Of a stretch of DNA of 64,000 nt, positions 19,065-28,599 are shown one piece after another (the stretch's first letter is position 1; each line of letters begins with the position of its first letter). The stretch spans positions 356,470 through 420,469 of the forward strand of contig CAUYUJ010002725.1 in assembly GCA_963575745.1 (NCBI GenBank). The letters are read 5' to 3'. The DNA is from Prorocentrum cordatum. Lineage: Eukaryota > Sar > Dinophyceae > Prorocentrales > Prorocentraceae. The notes below the pieces were generated by a model. It did no database searches. It saw only the letters and a program-made list of their open reading frames with translations, and had not been told where the DNA came from. The translations under genes were made by a program, and so were the position numbers.

Positions 19065-19961
19065 ATGGCCTTCTGTTCGGACTGCGGCGGCAATCTCGCG
19101 CAGGGAGGCTGCACGTGCAGTGGTCGTTCGCAGAGGTCGAGGAGCCGTGGGGCCGAGCCCACGGAGCACAAGCCAAAAGAGCTTAACCTCGCCAGCATGG
19201 AGGAGTTGATGAAGAGGATGATGAAGGATCAGAAGAAGGAGATCACGCAGACGATTAAGGAGGAGGTGGGGACCATCAGCACGGCCTTGAACAAGCGGAT
19301 CGACGCCGTCGACAAGAAGGTTGATGCCGTGGAATCGCGCACCTCCGTGCTCGAGTCTACGGTTGCGGCCTTGGAGACGAAGCTCCTCGAAGGGCCTCCC
19401 GGAGCGTGGGTGGCAAAGCACGTCGACATCAAGGGCTTTTGCTCGTGGGAGGAGCGGCGGGCCAAGGGTATCAGCCGGCCGGACGCTACTGCCTTGGTAG
19501 CAAAGCTTACGGCTCCACTCGACGCTGACCTACGGCGGCATGTTGGGGAAGCACAGATCAGGGGATCAAAGGGGCATATCGTCAAAGTCCCGGTGGGCGG
19601 TGGGTTTGCTGAGGAGGTGGCTTCGGTGTGGAGGGAGATTTTGGAGGACCCAGAGAACCACAGGGATGGGATCAAATTATGGGCCCAACCGCAGCGCGAC
19701 CCCGATACCCAGAAGAAGTATGCCCTCACTGGTAAGGTGAATGATTTCGTGGGTTCTCTTGTCAATGCCGGTTTCAAGGTCAGGACGTTCTGGGCGCCCG
19801 ATTTCGCTGTCTACTTAGAGAAGGGCGACGACATTGTCAACGTAGCCTGCATCACCGAGCGTGACATCACCTGGCAGCAACAGGGCCTGGACCTGTTGGC
19901 AGTCGCCGACCCCCGGGCCGCTGACCTCAAATTGCGCTCCTTCAAGCGCAATTCGCATTAG
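19065..19961 (+). CDS. LINE ORF1: Cys-rich, coiled-coil protein
   Basis: 298 residues from the first ATG. The N terminus has a Cys cluster (CSDCGGNLAQGGCTC, residues 4-18), then a basic/Ser segment and a coiled coil of about 60-110 (EELMKRMMKDQKKEI and heptads such as IDAVDKKVDAVE). A mostly helical/strand C-terminal half follows. This is the usual design of a LINE ORF1 product, which binds element RNA as a chaperone; the specific fold of the C-terminal half is not recognised. ORF2 starts 18 bases after the stop, so the two are translated from one RNA. The frame is open further upstream, but earlier starts are not ATG. Confidence 0.75.
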   Translation: MAFCSDCGGNLAQGGCTCSGRSQRSRSRGAEPTEHKPKELNLASMEELMKRMMKDQKKEITQTIKEEVGTISTALNKRIDAVDKKVDAVESRTSVLESTVAALETKLLEGPPGAWVAKHVDIKGFCSWEERRAKGISRPDATALVAKLTAPLDADLRRHVGEAQIRGSKGHIVKVPVGGGFAEEVASVWREILEDPENHRDGIKLWAQPQRDPDTQKKYALTGKVNDFVGSLVNAGFKVRTFWAPDFAVYLEKGDDIVNVACITERDITWQQQGLDLLAVADPRAADLKLRSFKRNSH

Positions 19962-19979
19962 GACACCTCGGGAGACTGC

Positions 19980-22900
19980 ATGCCTGAATTCGTAGACACA
20001 TTTACCGCGATGACGTGGAACATACATCACAAAGCACAGGGGCGCCTTCAAGGTATCACGGCAGCTTTGCAGGCGAAATCGTTGGGATCTGCTTTGGTAT
20101 GTCTCCAGGAATGCTCGGGGTGGGTGGATGGTAGTATTGCTAATGGTTTTATCGTGCAGAGCGGCACTCGCAAACAGCCCAATGGGGATCTTATCAGGGG
20201 CAGCGACTGCGGCTTTCTCGTTCCCGTCCATTTGGCCCCGTACATCTCGGAAGTGGTGCACGGAGCGTATTGGAGTGGACTTCTCATACACAGAACTCTC
20301 TTCCTGTCTCCCCACTTCCTCGAACGCACCTCTGAGGGCGGCATTTCGTCTCACATTGTTCGCGACTCTCTGTCTTTTGTACAACGCTGCAAGACGAAGC
20401 TTCTTGGCCGCCCTTTATCCATCGTCGCCGGTTTTGACTCGAACGTCACTTTCTCCAAGGGTATACCCAGCATATCAGGCCACAATGTTTTACCGAAGAT
20501 GCGGTCCCACTCTCGAGCCATGGAGTGTGCAGTGGTGTCCTGGCTCAGCGCCTTGGGGCTTCGCGCCTTGAACACATACGGTGCCGACAAGGACCCGGAG
20601 GACCTCTGGACATGCGGACTCCGCCGATTACCGGCGAAACGTTCCCAGATCGATTATTTGGCTGTTTCTCCCAACTTGGAAGGCATCGCGCACGCCGGCC
20701 AGCAGCTTCCGCCTGCTTGGCAGAAAGGGTTTGATCACAGACCTGTTGTCGCTGAAATTCAATGTGGTGTTCCGTTTTACGTTCGCCAGGATCGGGGGCG
20801 TTCTCTTCGAGGCTGGCAGCCGGACAGTCTGGACTCCTTCCAGAAAGCGTGCCTCACGGACAGCATCTTGAACGCCAGGCTGGACGTTCTTCAAGATCGT
20901 CTGCGAACTCTCGCTGAAGCAACGCGCCACATCGCACGCAGAGCTCCGATCATGCCGGAGGAGATGACACCGTCTTGTCAAGCTCGCCAAGTTCATGCGC
21001 CGAGTCCGTCTTCTACCTCGCTAGTGCAACACCACGCTCGCATTCTTCACCGCGAGCGCGCTCGCAGGAGCAAACAACGAGCCGAACGGAAACTTAGCAA
21101 GCTCAAGAGTGCCAAACCTTCGTTCACGACCACGCCGACGATGCTCAAGGTTGACGGGGGACCGACGGCCGATAGAGCGAAGTGGTTGGAATGCGGGTAC
21201 ATTTTCGGCCGTCACAGGTTCACCGACCCAGAGAACTCACGCGACCATCAACTTTCCAGGCTCGCTGCGGGAGTAGCTGCCCACAGGAATGCAATCCAAG
21301 ACGGTTCATCGAAGTCCACGGTGGAGCTGTTCGACGTGATGCAGGCCAGGGCCTCTCTCCGTGCAGGCTCCGCACCTGGTCCGGATGGGGTCCCTCCAGA
21401 CGTGTATTTGTCTCTTCCTTGGACTGCTCTTTTGCACGTGTGGCGATTGTTCCGTGATCGAGCTGGGTTTCGTGACTCTGGCGATTCTTTGCATTGGAAG
21501 GTGGTGAGTTTCGTGGGCATACCAAAAGAGAGATTCATAACAGATCTTGGTGATTTCCGCTGGATTGGTAAAACTTCTGTATTGCAGAGATGGTATATCA
21601 AGGCAGTGCGACCGTCTTTACTTCCTCAATTACGTCCTTGCGCTGTCCGCACGCACGGCTTCAAGCGAGGATGCCGTCCTGAGGATGTTTCCGGGTTGGT
21701 CCAACAGTTGTTCTTCTTAGCAGACGTCTGGGGTTTGTCGCTACACTGTGCTGCTCAAGACGTAGCCGTTGCCTTCGATTCAATGAAGCACAGCTCCATG
21801 CCTGCAGCCTTGACCGCCCGGGGGCTGCAAGCGGGCAGCGTGGCTATTCTCATGCGCGAGCTCACTGGCGTATCTGCTGTTTTGGAAATCCCGAGTGCTG
21901 GAGTTACCAAAATGTTCCCTTGCACCCGTGGAGGCAAACAAGGGGCGGTGGAGACGCCAGATGTGTGGAATTCTCTCATCGAATTTTGCATGGAGCCTCT
22001 CATTCTGTCTTGGCGTACTCGGGGTTTCGGCTTCCACCTGGGGGAGGAGGAATACACTCACGCAGTCTGGGCGGACAACATATTTTTGTTCTCTTCACGG
22101 GAGTCCGACATCCGCACTATGACACAAGAGCTAACAGACGCACTGGGTACGCATGACCTACGCTGGAAACAATCTTCCTTGCAGTACATGTCGGCCGGAA
22201 GCCGGCCCTTTGATCCACCTCTGGCTGTTCATCAACATGGATGCCGGCTTGTCTATGAGAACGTCGGGAGCATGCCAGTGCTCGGAACTTGCGTCGACAG
22301 CGTCGGCGCGACAACCACGAGCATGGAACATCGACTATCGGCCGCAGCAGGGCTCTTCTACAAGCATCGCCACATATTCGTTTCCAAGGCCACTATGAAA
22401 GAAAAGCTTCAAGCATGGCGTCGAGCACCTTCGACTTCTGCAGCATTTGGTTCTTCGACATGGCATCTTAATCAAACGGTACTACGTCGTGTCCGATCAT
22501 GGGAATTGGAGCACGTACGTCGCATTTTGAAGTTGAGACGGAGGCCAGAAGAAGGGCAGGCGAGCTACCTGCAACGAACCGCTGCCCAAATACACCGATG
22601 GTTCGAAAAATGTTCGGTTGAGCCTCTGCACATACGTGTTCTGAAAGCTGTCTTCAAAACCGCATGGTTGGATCATTCTCGACACAGTAGCCAGCTTGCC
22701 ATGGCGCGGCGATTCTGCGACGCGCTCGAATGGCAGACCCTCCGCTCCATGAGTTCTGTAAGCCAGCGACGGCGAGAAGGATTGGTGCACGGATTCCGCG
22801 GCGCAGTGCGATCCCATTGGGATGCCCCGTTCTGCGTCGCTTTCGGTTTGCATTGGCGGAGTATGCTGCACACCTGCGACACCCTCAATGACTGGATGAA

Positions 22901-23609
22901 GCACTTCAGGAAGTTTGCGGAGACCTTGTGCGCAGCCTGGCATCTCCCCCAACCGTCCAATCCCGCTGGTCCAGGTGCAGAGTGGCTTGGAGAAGAACGC
23001 ACTGCCCACGCGATGGACAACATCCCCTCTTTGTGCCGGCACCCTACTGATGAACATTGGGACCGCGGTGGGCGACGAATCGTGATCCGGGTCGATAACC
23101 AAACCGTTGCCAATGTGGTCAACGGACACGCGGTGCTGACAGATGACTCATACCGTCCGGCTTTTGTGCGGATTCTCCGCAACCTGGCTGCTCTCTCAGG
23201 GCGGGGTTGGGGGCCTCAAACCACGACAGCCAACGTCGTGCAGTGGCAGCCGCGCCGTTATAACAATGTAGCCGATCACATTGCAAACCACGTCCTCGAG
23301 AGCAAGGTCTCGTGGTCCTGGCAGGTGGTTTCGTCCGTCCAGAGCAACCCATCGCGTCTGATGTTCTGCTGCGACGGCGGGTTCTCGTCTGGCATCGGAG
23401 CCTCTGCATGCGTTCTCCTGGACATGAATGACGAGTGCGGCGCCCTATTGGCTACCGGGGGCGCATGCCTCCAAAGCTGCAAGAGCGCCTTCGAGGCCGA
23501 GGTCGTCGCCTTGGACACGGGTCTGAGAGCTCTTCTGAACGCCTTCTCTCCCTCCTCCTCTGCCGGCCCTCTCCTCCCCTCCCCTTGTGGTTCCAACAGA
23601 TTTACATAG
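19980..23609 (+). CDS. LINE ORF2: endonuclease, reverse transcriptase and RNase H-like protein
   Basis: 1209 residues, uninterrupted. An apurinic-type endonuclease occupies about 1-270: MTWNIHH, CLQECSG (catalytic-type Glu), VAGFDSN, RSQIDYL and GFDHRP. The reverse transcriptase is about 440-780: GSAPGPDGV, motif A DVAVAFDS (Asp near 594), motif B GGKQGA (near 652), motif C WADNIF (Asp 699, Asn 700). Motif C is therefore A-D-N rather than A-D-D. The C terminus has RNase H signatures in reversed order: IRVDNQT (Asp 1039) and QWQPRRYNNVADH near 1088, then MFCCDGG (Asp 1132) and AFEAEV near 1172. It would nick target DNA and copy element RNA in place. Confidence 0.9.
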   Translation: MPEFVDTFTAMTWNIHHKAQGRLQGITAALQAKSLGSALVCLQECSGWVDGSIANGFIVQSGTRKQPNGDLIRGSDCGFLVPVHLAPYISEVVHGAYWSGLLIHRTLFLSPHFLERTSEGGISSHIVRDSLSFVQRCKTKLLGRPLSIVAGFDSNVTFSKGIPSISGHNVLPKMRSHSRAMECAVVSWLSALGLRALNTYGADKDPEDLWTCGLRRLPAKRSQIDYLAVSPNLEGIAHAGQQLPPAWQKGFDHRPVVAEIQCGVPFYVRQDRGRSLRGWQPDSLDSFQKACLTDSILNARLDVLQDRLRTLAEATRHIARRAPIMPEEMTPSCQARQVHAPSPSSTSLVQHHARILHRERARRSKQRAERKLSKLKSAKPSFTTTPTMLKVDGGPTADRAKWLECGYIFGRHRFTDPENSRDHQLSRLAAGVAAHRNAIQDGSSKSTVELFDVMQARASLRAGSAPGPDGVPPDVYLSLPWTALLHVWRLFRDRAGFRDSGDSLHWKVVSFVGIPKERFITDLGDFRWIGKTSVLQRWYIKAVRPSLLPQLRPCAVRTHGFKRGCRPEDVSGLVQQLFFLADVWGLSLHCAAQDVAVAFDSMKHSSMPAALTARGLQAGSVAILMRELTGVSAVLEIPSAGVTKMFPCTRGGKQGAVETPDVWNSLIEFCMEPLILSWRTRGFGFHLGEEEYTHAVWADNIFLFSSRESDIRTMTQELTDALGTHDLRWKQSSLQYMSAGSRPFDPPLAVHQHGCRLVYENVGSMPVLGTCVDSVGATTTSMEHRLSAAAGLFYKHRHIFVSKATMKEKLQAWRRAPSTSAAFGSSTWHLNQTVLRRVRSWELEHVRRILKLRRRPEEGQASYLQRTAAQIHRWFEKCSVEPLHIRVLKAVFKTAWLDHSRHSSQLAMARRFCDALEWQTLRSMSSVSQRRREGLVHGFRGAVRSHWDAPFCVAFGLHWRSMLHTCDTLNDWMKHFRKFAETLCAAWHLPQPSNPAGPGAEWLGEERTAHAMDNIPSLCRHPTDEHWDRGGRRIVIRVDNQTVANVVNGHAVLTDDSYRPAFVRILRNLAALSGRGWGPQTTTANVVQWQPRRYNNVADHIANHVLESKVSWSWQVVSSVQSNPSRLMFCCDGGFSSGIGASACVLLDMNDECGALLATGGACLQSCKSAFEAEVVALDTGLRALLNAFSPSSSAGPLLPSPCGSNRFT

Positions 23610-23687
23610 CACGCAGCGCCGCCAATCTGTCTCCGGAGAGGTATAGCACAGGCAGTCCATGGACTCGAGCCGAAGTCTGAAAGAAAG

Positions 23688-23700
23688 AAGGTGCTCAGGG
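23688..23700 (+). repeat. Target-site duplication, right copy
   Basis: AAGGTGCTCAGGG, identical to 18983-18995. Reading from here, the copia frame continues with GAEWRNKSLAITAARLIDQM exactly where copy E stops, so E and B are one element. Confidence 0.92.
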
Positions 23701-24202
23701 GGCAGAATGGCGCAACAAATCACTTGCTATCACGGCTGCAAGACTGATTGACCAAATGGATTTGCATAAAACCAAGAGAAACCATACAAGTGCTGTACAC
23801 CTTGGTATCAACACAAGGGTGGATCAAAGAGCTCGAACTTACGTTCAGTCTTCTAAGAATGACCCTGAATTGGACCGTGTCGCGAGAAGGGTGACGATGA
23901 ATCTTGGCGACAATACTGTTATACAAGATATCAAGACTCAGGGCGGGTGCAATTACAATGCGCTGTTACCGAATGGTGTGACTTATATTCGTACTCGACT
24001 ACACTGGGAACCGCCGGCGCCGGCCCTTATCGGACAAGAGGGCCAGCGACCGCGCCCAAGGCGGGTTGCGTTCGCCAATCATGATCGTCTTCCCCCCCCT
24101 CGATTGAACGCGGCCGCGTTCCCCCCTTATTCCCGAACTTCCGACGCCCAGCTCGCCCGACGCAGAACAACGCGCATCTTTGCCGACAGATTCCCGGAGT
24201 AA
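23701..24202 (+). pseudogene. Copia copy E/B continued: segment before methyltransferase-like domain
   Basis: Encodes WRNKSLAITAARLIDQM, a HTSAVHLGINTRVDQRARTY segment and RRVTMNLGDNTVIQDIK, matching copy A 98-514 nearly throughout and copy C from 47147. No known domain. The real reading frame enters from upstream, across the LINE, so the first ATG (23756) is internal. The frame ends at 24202 after a frameshift relative to copy A. Confidence 0.65.
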
Positions 24203-25139
24203 ACAAAAGGAAAGCATAACGCCGACGAAGAAGCGGGCATCGAGCCGCGCAAGATTCCCGAAGTAGTCGAAGAAGGCAATGGCGACTGCGGCGACGACCT
24301 AAAACGTTTCGGACGTGGCGCTTACTACACCGACGTTCCCCTTGACTCCGACACTGTGGGTGATGGCGAAGAAGAAACCTTCATCGCGTTGCCCGCGGGG
24401 CTACCTGAGGATGCTCATGCCGACGCGCCCCTCATTATCCCGACCCCGTGTTACGGACGACACAACGAGGTCGACGCGTTGGAACTGCGTGGGGGAAACG
24501 GGGGAACGTCGCAGCTGGCATTCAGCCGGGGTATGCCATCGGGCGGAAGCCTGGACAAACGTTCATATTTTGACATTGGAAACAAGGGCGCCCAGGACGC
24601 GGCGATGCATTAGTTCGACGCGTCTTTCGTCAATGTTGCTATATTAGAACCTACTTGCAGAACGACTGGACTACCTTCTTATTTCAAGTCCCAAGTCAAC
24701 CATGACACGTGGCATGAACACCATAAAGAGGACCTTCCACATATCACGTTCTGTGGGAGAGTTGCCATGCGTCAAAATGATCTCCGACGGTTGCACTTAC
24801 GAGATCAACCAGCGTGGGTACTTGGTGGAACAAATACCGCCATGGACAACATTTGCCAAATGCATGGGCACTTTCAAAGTAAACATGGATCAATGCACCA
24901 CTGGTCCACGTGACTCCCATGTGGTATTGATGCGGAAACCTACCGAGATAATGGCCAACCACCGTCTCTTACTTGCACCTGTCGAACGGAAGCGGCGCGC
25001 TGGCCATCGTCGCCACGCCTCGGTGTGCAATCGCGGATTATCCCTGGATGCACAGTGCACTTTGAAGTTGTAGTCCTTTTTTGTTGACGCAGCTCAGATC
25101 GCGCGCGATCTGTTCCAAGTAAACCGCGATCCATTCTAT
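24203..25139 (+). pseudogene. Copia copy E/B: cytosine-methyltransferase-like domain, decayed
   Basis: Contains the acidic GDCGDDL linker, LELRGGNGGTSQLAFSRGM (motif I-like, about 24480-24535), a stop at 24611, then EPTCRTTGLPSY near 24650 (the Cys of motif IV retained), and DTWHEH near 24705. RDQPAWV appears in another frame near 24815. KPTEI lies at about 24939. Frames shift several times. Homology ends at about 25139, before the zinc finger and integrase. Same inference and caveats as the matching part of copy C. Confidence 0.5.
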
Positions 25140-25840
25140 TGTCGACGCGCGGGGAGCTGCGAATGAATTGCTGCCGATGTCCTTGGGCGGCGCTGAGGCA
25201 ACGGCGCCATTTTGACCTCCCCCCCTCTCCGTGCCTGACACCGCTGCAAACTATTGAGACGATTATGTGCGGCGCGATGGCGAGAGCTCCATTTTGATAA
25301 CCTCCCGCCCTCCATCTGTGAAGCCGTTGCGGATCTCACTCCTCAGGATCACGAGTGGTTTGTGTGTGTGTGCGCGACCAGACCACACTACACCAAAGGC
25401 TTCATCAAATCAGGATCGCAAACGGTGAGGAAGTCTCAGGTGAAACGCCTTGCCCGCCCTACCAGTACCTCCAGGGGGGTGTCAGGGAGAAAACGAGATC
25501 GGGTTGGAGGCACAAGAGGAGGACGACGACCCCAGACCCCCTCGAGTCATGGAAAAATCACGACGGGAGGCTTTTCATTATTTTCGGCCCCTGGGGGCCC
25601 TTACCAGACATCGGGACCGCCAACAAAAACGACTCGGGGTGCAAAGCCGGTCCTGGGGAAGGCTTCCGGACTTCGGGGGCTGCGTCCTGAAACAAGTCTC
25701 GGCATCGCTCGGACGAGTGCATTTTTTCTCGGCTGGGGCCAGCGAGAACCATCCTCGACCATCGGGCCAACAAAACACGCACGAAACCGAACAATGCACA
25801 GGGAAGGGACGCCCGAGCGATGGCGAGAAGTCCGGACGTC
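25140..25840 (+). other. Intergenic DNA without a recognised gene
   Basis: The right breakpoint of copy E/B is at about 25139. The next 700 bases give overlapping open frames of more than 100 codons in two frames, none with a recognisable domain. A short GTGTGTGTGTG run occurs near 25360. Confidence 0.4.
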
Positions 25841-25842
25841 AG

Positions 25843-25983
25843 GGGGTCTGGGACGGCGGGGGCATCCCGGCGATCCTGGACACGGCGGGCCCGAGCCCCT
25901 TCGGCTCGCGGGACCACGTCTGGGAGGCCGGCTACATGGGCATGCAGTGGGGGAGCTGGACCGAGCAGTATTTCCCCCACTGA
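25843..25983 (+). CDS. Possible terminal exon, Gly/Trp-rich peptide
   Basis: After a CAG at 25841-25843 the frame reads VWDGGGIPAILDTAG, FGSRDHVWEAGYMGMQWGSW and TEQYFPH, then a TGA at 25981-25983. The composition (Trp, Tyr, Gly, Met in short motifs) and balanced codons look like protein rather than repeat. An acceptor-like AG precedes it. It could be the last exon of a gene whose other exons lie upstream, across repeat-filled introns. Related-looking peptides occur at 41.4, 54.2 and 56.2 kb. I cannot name a family. The longer open frame 25450-25983 is probably intron plus exon. Confidence 0.35.
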   Translation, partial: GVWDGGGIPAILDTAGPSPFGSRDHVWEAGYMGMQWGSWTEQYFPH

Positions 25984-26008
25984 CCCGAGGCTGTTGGCTG
26001 CGCCTCCC

Positions 26009-26282
26009 CCCTCCTCCTCCTCCTCCTCCTCCTCCTCCTCCTCCTCCTCCTCCTCCTCCTCCTCCTCCTCCTCCTCCTCCTCCTCCTCCTCCTCCTCCTC
26101 CTCCTCCTCCTCCTCCTCCCTCCTCCTCCTCCTCCTCCTCCTCCTCCTCCTCCTCCTCCTCCTCCTCCTCCTCCTCCTCCTCCTCCTCCTCCTCCTCCTC
26201 CTCCTCCTCCTCCTCCTCCTCCTCCTCCTCCTCCTCCTCCTCCTCCTCCTCCTCCTCCTCCTCCTCCTCCTCCTCATCATCG
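26009..26282 (+). repeat. (CTC)n / (GAG)n microsatellite
   Basis: About 270 bases of nearly pure CTC triplets with one or two phase shifts (near 26118) and an ATC variant at the end. It lies just after the possible terminal exon. Confidence 0.95.
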
Positions 26283-26579
26283 CTCCTCCTCCCCCCAAAA
26301 AAAAACTTATTCTGGCCAGGGGAAAAACGCCCTCACCGCTGCGTTCCCCTGGTCCGTCGGTCGGCAGGGAGGGGCCGATGTGACCCTATAGGGCTCGAGA
26401 TGAAGCGTGGCCCCGGGCCACCTGAGCCCGCACGCCGCCGGCGCATCGGCCCCGCCCGTGTGCGCCGCGATGGCTTCGTCCACCGGGGGCCGCCCGCTGA
26501 GAGGCCGGAACTCCCGGGGCCCCGCGCGCCGCCATCGCGGTCGTATCCGGCGACCCTGCAGGGCGCCCAGCCTGACTCC

Positions 26580-26765
26580 GGATCCGCCCTACTTTGGGGA
26601 AATTCGTAAGTAGGGCTTGGAATTTCCGCCTTGCTTTTCAAGCCCCGCTGATGCCAATGTCCGCCCTACTTTTCTGTTGCTGTTTCCGCCTTGCTTTTGT
26701 GGGTTTCCGCCCTACTTTTACGGCCTCTTATAGGTGGATTTCCGACGCATTTTTACTTTGGAAAA
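26580..26765 (+). repeat. Degenerate tandem repeat TTTCCGCCxTxCTTTT
   Basis: About five spaced copies of a TCCGCCCTACTTT / TCCGCCTTGCTTTT word, spacing 30-60 bases. 26283-26580 and 26765-27060 are GC-rich with no recognised gene. Confidence 0.6.
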
Positions 26766-27082
26766 AAACAAAGTGGGGCGGATCTGGACTCGGGGCAGCC
26801 CGGGCGAGCCCAGCCCGTCGGTCAGATCTGCTGCGGGCCCTGCTGTGCCGCTCGTGAAAATACCGGCCCCGTGCGTCGACGTGCCAGGCGCGCGCCAGCT
26901 TCTGAGTGAGGGCCCCGACTTCTTGTTCATGTAGTTTGCGGGAGCGCCTCTGCGGAACAAGGGGTGCATCGCAGTAGGGCCATATCAGCAATCCACTGTT
27001 GCCCCCAGGCGGCTTGGGAGGAGAGCGCCGTAAATCACTATAGCAGCTCTCTTCGCACCGTCCTAAATTCAGTCGAAGTGGC

Positions 27083-27510
27083 TTGCAGTTGTTGTCATGT
27101 GATTCGGACGCGAAGTTTATGATGGTGTTCGCTCAGGTGGACGGCCGGTCTTGGTCATCCGTTACCAACTTGCGCGTTGCGGTGCGTTGTTGGCACCAAC
27201 AACGCAATTTAACAGCGCAGTTCGATAGTGCATGGACCGACCGGTCAGCGCAGTTTTGGAGAGGTCTAGAGAAGCGGGCCGACCATTCGTGGTCACACGC
27301 GAAACGCCCAGTCTCTGGACGAGTTGCGCTGTTACCAGACCGCCCGCATCAAACTAGGCAGTCTTTCCGCTGTCCGGGACGTCACTATCGCAGCGGTATT
27401 TTTTTTCGGAATCCGTAGGTGTTCCGAAACGCTTGCACTCCAGCGTCGGGACGTAACACTGCGCGAGTGTGGGGATAGGAGGGTTCTCGCAGCTCTCTTG
27501 GGCTGGTCTT
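27083..27510 (+). pseudogene. Tyrosine recombinase fragment, frameshifted
   Basis: The first frame encodes a helical core-binding-like segment (LRVAVRCWHQQRNL, FWRGLEKRADHSWSHAKRP). A shift near 27310 moves to YQTARIKLGSLSAVRD and then VFFFGIRRCSETLALQRRDV. The last block matches the R-I box of tyrosine recombinases, in which an Arg sits in a G-x-R-R-x-x-E context after a hydrophobic helix. The HxxR and nucleophile Tyr boxes are missing; downstream is CTTGGGG-type repeat. It is probably a remnant of a tyrosine-recombinase mobile element (Crypton- or DIRS-like, undecided). The single frameshift and truncation make it dead. Confidence 0.5.
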
Positions 27511-27760
27511 TGAGCTTCGTTAGGATCTTTCTGGAGCCTCTCAGGGATCGGGGGTGTGTTGGGGGCCTCTGGGAGGTCTCCGAGCTGGTCAGGAGGACGT
27601 CCGCTGGCCGCCAAGATGGTCCCTTAGTGATGCAAGGCGCTCCAAGATGTTTCAAGGCGGCCCCCAGGGGCCACAAGATGCCCCAGTGGAACTCCCAAAG
27701 GCCCTCCCAAATGACCCCGGAGAGCCACAAACGCAAAAACCATTCAGGTTTCTCCATATT
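27480..27760 (-). repeat. CTTGGGG/CCAAGAGG degenerate array
   Basis: Loosely repeated words such as TCTTGGGCTGG then CAAGATGxxCCAAG. Same family as 13165-13720. A further block, 28250-28600, is similarly repetitive with GCCCAAGA and CCAAGAGAC words. Between them, 27760-28115 has no recognised gene. Confidence 0.55.
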
Positions 27761-28118
27761 CAGTAAATCTCACGCTCATCTTCTTCGGATGGCTTCGGGG
27801 GGGCTTCACATGGCGCCGAGGCTCGAGACGGCCTCACAACTTCGAAGAAGAGCCCAAGAGGGGCCCAAGCGGGCCCCAAGGCCATCAAGGCAGCCCAAAC
27901 AGGAAGATCCACAAGAGACCCGTAAATTTCAAGCCAGCCCACTTCATATTGAATATGTTCCCACGCCGGCCCTGAACAGCTCGAACCCCCGAGAGAATCT
28001 GGGGGGTTAACGAGGCAGGACGTATAAGGAATATTGGAGGACGAGGTAAGGCAAGGCATGGAATGGAATGGGCCTGTCCGAAAAACACGCGCATTTAACA
28101 ACGCCATGGCATGCGCTG

Positions 28119-28160
28119 GAACCCAAGCGCGCGCGAAACGCGCGCGCGGTTCTATATAAC
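28119..28160. repeat. GC palindrome with AAA loop, copy 1
   Basis: GGAACC and GGTTCT flank GCGCGCGCG-AAA-CGCGCGCGC, forming a hairpin with arms of about 17 bases. A related hairpin is at 40541-40575 (GCGCGC-GAA-GCGCGC flanked by CTAGAATC and GGTTCTAG). Both are followed within 15 bases by TATA-like sequence (TATATAAC; CCTATAGAG). Confidence 0.65.
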
Positions 28161-28599
28161 ATAAATAAGTACCGCCCCCCCCTAGCCCCGGGTCCCACAC
28201 TTCCCCGCCACATTTCGGGGACGCTCCCGGTACCGCTCCCCCGGCCTTTCCGGGGAGCTTCCACAGCGCCCCAGGAGGGCCCAAGACGCCTCCCAGGAGC
28301 CCCCAGAATTCGAAAGGATGGTCAAGACGCTCCCAAGCAGCCCAAGTCAGCCTTCCGACGGCTCTCGAGGCTCCCAGGTGGCCTCCAAGAGACCCCAAGG
28401 GAGGTCCGAGAGGCGTCCCGTGACGGCCCGAAGAGGTAAACATCATAGATGTTCATTGTTTTTTCAATGTTTTTGGCTTCTCGCGTTTCCGAGCTTCCAA
28501 TGGTCCAACAGCGCCGAAGAGGCTCCCACGACCGCCCCAAGACCACCCAAGAGACCCTCAGGACGGCCCCAACACGGGCCAAGAAGGCTCGGAGGAGGA

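Larger units (their letters stand above)
18996..23687 (+). mobile_element. Full-length LINE inserted in the copia element
   Basis: 4692 bases bounded by a perfect 13-bp target-site duplication. It carries two intact ORFs, in the order expected for non-LTR elements with an apurinic endonuclease. The 3' end has only a short A/G-rich tail (GAAAGAAAG), not a long poly(A). Both ORFs lack stops over 4.5 kb, so the insertion is much younger than its decayed host element. Confidence 0.92.

Noticed and set aside
25290-25300. CCATTTTG words near 4447, 25206, 25292 and 58554 as spliced-leader relics
   Set aside because: Only eight bases match and the flanking leader sequence is not present, so these set the chance background.
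25820-26609. Frames of 187-451 codons through the CTC array
   Set aside because: Most of the length is a triplet repeat. Only the short segment 25843-25983 looks like protein.
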